From assembly GCA_013396995.1 (NCBI GenBank), contig VWZP01004506.1, positions 3,812,459 to 3,876,458 on the forward strand: a stretch of DNA of 64,000 nucleotides, written 5' to 3'. Positions 62,781 to 64,000 of the stretch are shown here, in pieces. The notes under the pieces are model-generated. The model had not been told where the DNA came from and ran no database searches. It saw only the letters and a program-made list of their open reading frames with translations. The stretch's first letter is position 1, and every line of letters begins with the position of its first letter. Position numbers and translations under genes: made by a program. Source of the stretch: Dicaeum eximium. Its lineage: Eukaryota > Chordata > Aves > Passeriformes > Dicaeidae.

Positions 62781-63074
62781 TTCCATTTAGTGTCATCCAC
62801 CAGCTTGCAATGAATACATTTTCTCTCCCCAGCTGGGCTCTTTTAGAAGAGGCAAAACCACATCAGCCTCAGCATCCCACCCTGGAAACACAATTTGTGA
62901 CCAGAGGTTTGCAGAAACCTGACCCTTTTTACTGAGCTGGTCATCCCCCAGTTTCCAGTGTTGATGAGTTTCCAGTGTTGATGCTCTCTCTGGCATCACT
63001 GATCATCCAAGTTCTCTTTTCAGGGAAACAAATTACACTTCCCAGAGTGAAACTTCCGAAGTCATAATCACCCC

Positions 63075-63107
63075 CTGGAGTGAGTCACAGCTCACTCCAG
63101 TGAGCTG
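63075..63107. repeat. Overlapping inverted repeats with AP-1 site
   Basis: CTGGAGTGAG (63075-63084) pairs with CTCACTCCAG (63091-63100) across a 6-base loop. Separately, CAGCTCACT (63088-63096) pairs with AGTGAGCTG (63099-63107) across 2 bases. The two foldings share the middle arm and exclude each other. TGAGTCA at 63081-63087 is a consensus AP-1 site. Confidence 0.85.
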
Positions 63108-64000
63108 ATCATCTGAATCCTTCACATTTTCATTACTGCATATTCCTTAATGAAAACTTTAATAAAATCTCTGAAATCTAATAGCAGTGTACAGAAAGGA
63201 TGAAATTTCCAGTCTGGGAGAAAGTGGCCTCATTTTAATCCTGGCAGCAAATATTAAGGATGGAATTAAATGCAAAGGAAAGAAAAACTAAGAAAATGTG
63301 ATTATATGTACCCAACAGACCTGGAATCCATATAATATTTCCAACTACTTTTTGTTATACTTCTCTGGTGAAGGGCACACCAGATTGTCCATGTGCTTTG
63401 CAAAGAGTTTGGCCAAAGGGCATCTGTTATTTATTTCTACTAAAATGTTACTTTCAGGGTAAGAATTTAAGCAATGACAAACACAGCAATTAAAAAAATT
63501 GTAAATCAATGTATATAGTGACTTATTGCAGACATAAACTCTCTCTTTGGAGAGAAAAAATGTACTCAGTATACCATCGACCTGTGTCAGAGCCTTTAGA
63601 AAATAAACAAATGTTCAGAGATTATTTATTTTGCTTTATTCAAAACTTGCTGTTTGATATCAAATGAGATCTTGCACTTAAACTGTACCCATTCATTCCC
63701 TGAACCTTCTCACATCTATACCTGCTGCTTACACCTTTACTGCAGAGAGGAACTCTCCACTTCAATGTTCTAAATGAATTTTTCCAACACAGGCAATACC
63801 CCACAACATTCAAATTTGTGTTCCAGTGATTTAACAAGGACATGAGCAATGGCCACTGGCAGTGTGAGACCTAAGCAGATGAGATTGTCAGAATGAAATA
63901 AATGAGATTTGTGGTGGTTTGTTTGTTTTTTGTTTTTGATTGTTTTTTTAATGACTATTTTGCCACTGCAGGTAAGAAAATTGTAAGACAGGAGATATAC

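Larger units (their letters stand above)
43941..64000. other. Upstream flank of ADCY8, no gene found (right part)
   Basis: About 20 kb of unique AT-rich DNA between the CR1 fragments at 44773, 47575, 58243 and possibly 62690. The longest uninterrupted frames are 210 codons at 54879-55511 (+) and 178 codons at 47951-48487 (-). Neither resembles a known family. Other amniotes also have a long gene-poor interval on this side of ADCY8, so empty sequence is expected. Confidence 0.7.

Noticed and set aside
1..64000. CRISPR arrays, operons, ribosome binding sites, tRNA or rRNA genes
   Set aside because: The sequence is vertebrate nuclear DNA. No regularly spaced repeats, tRNA cloverleaf or rRNA segments were seen.

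Overview
This is vertebrate nuclear DNA, most likely from a bird and probably a songbird. It is AT-rich non-coding sequence broken by CpG-dense islands. It carries many copies of the bird-type LINE CR1, recognised by 3' ends that read like ...TTCTGTGATTCT or its complement AGAATCATAGAATCA. It also has one long-terminal-repeat relic of a type I associate with songbird genomes. There is no sign of bacterial gene organisation.

Only one protein-coding segment is convincing: the first coding exon of ADCY8 (Ca2+/calmodulin-stimulated adenylyl cyclase 8), on the minus strand at 25265-26188. The exon encodes the cytosolic N-terminus with the calmodulin-binding helix and about the first five transmembrane helices. 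It ends in phase 0 at a GT donor. A 3-base N gap falls on the start codon and second codon. The CpG-rich 5' UTR and promoter region lies to the right (about 26189-27260).

Layout. Bases 1-25264 are intron 1 of ADCY8, read right to left, with no further exon recognised. This part holds several CR1 copies (3365-4177; a nested pair at 12036-13300; a pair at 15201-16400; 19331-19955). It also holds an isolated CpG-dense minisatellite island (22908-23555) and two abutting perfect hairpins (22252-22319). Bases 27261-64000 are the upstream flank, which in other amniotes is a gene-poor interval on this side of ADCY8. It contains a long (ATT)n array (28131-28259), a probable solo LTR on the minus strand (43080-43940), CR1 fragments (39678, 44773, 47575, 58243, possibly 62690), a 47-base N gap (57202-57248) and unique AT-rich DNA.

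The window therefore holds one gene's promoter and first exon, not a multi-gene system. I found no convincing new biological system. The observations most worth following are the intronic CpG minisatellite island, the start-codon gap with an in-frame upstream ATG, the double hairpin, the CR1-in-CR1 insertion, and a switch-like inverted repeat containing an AP-1 site near 63080.
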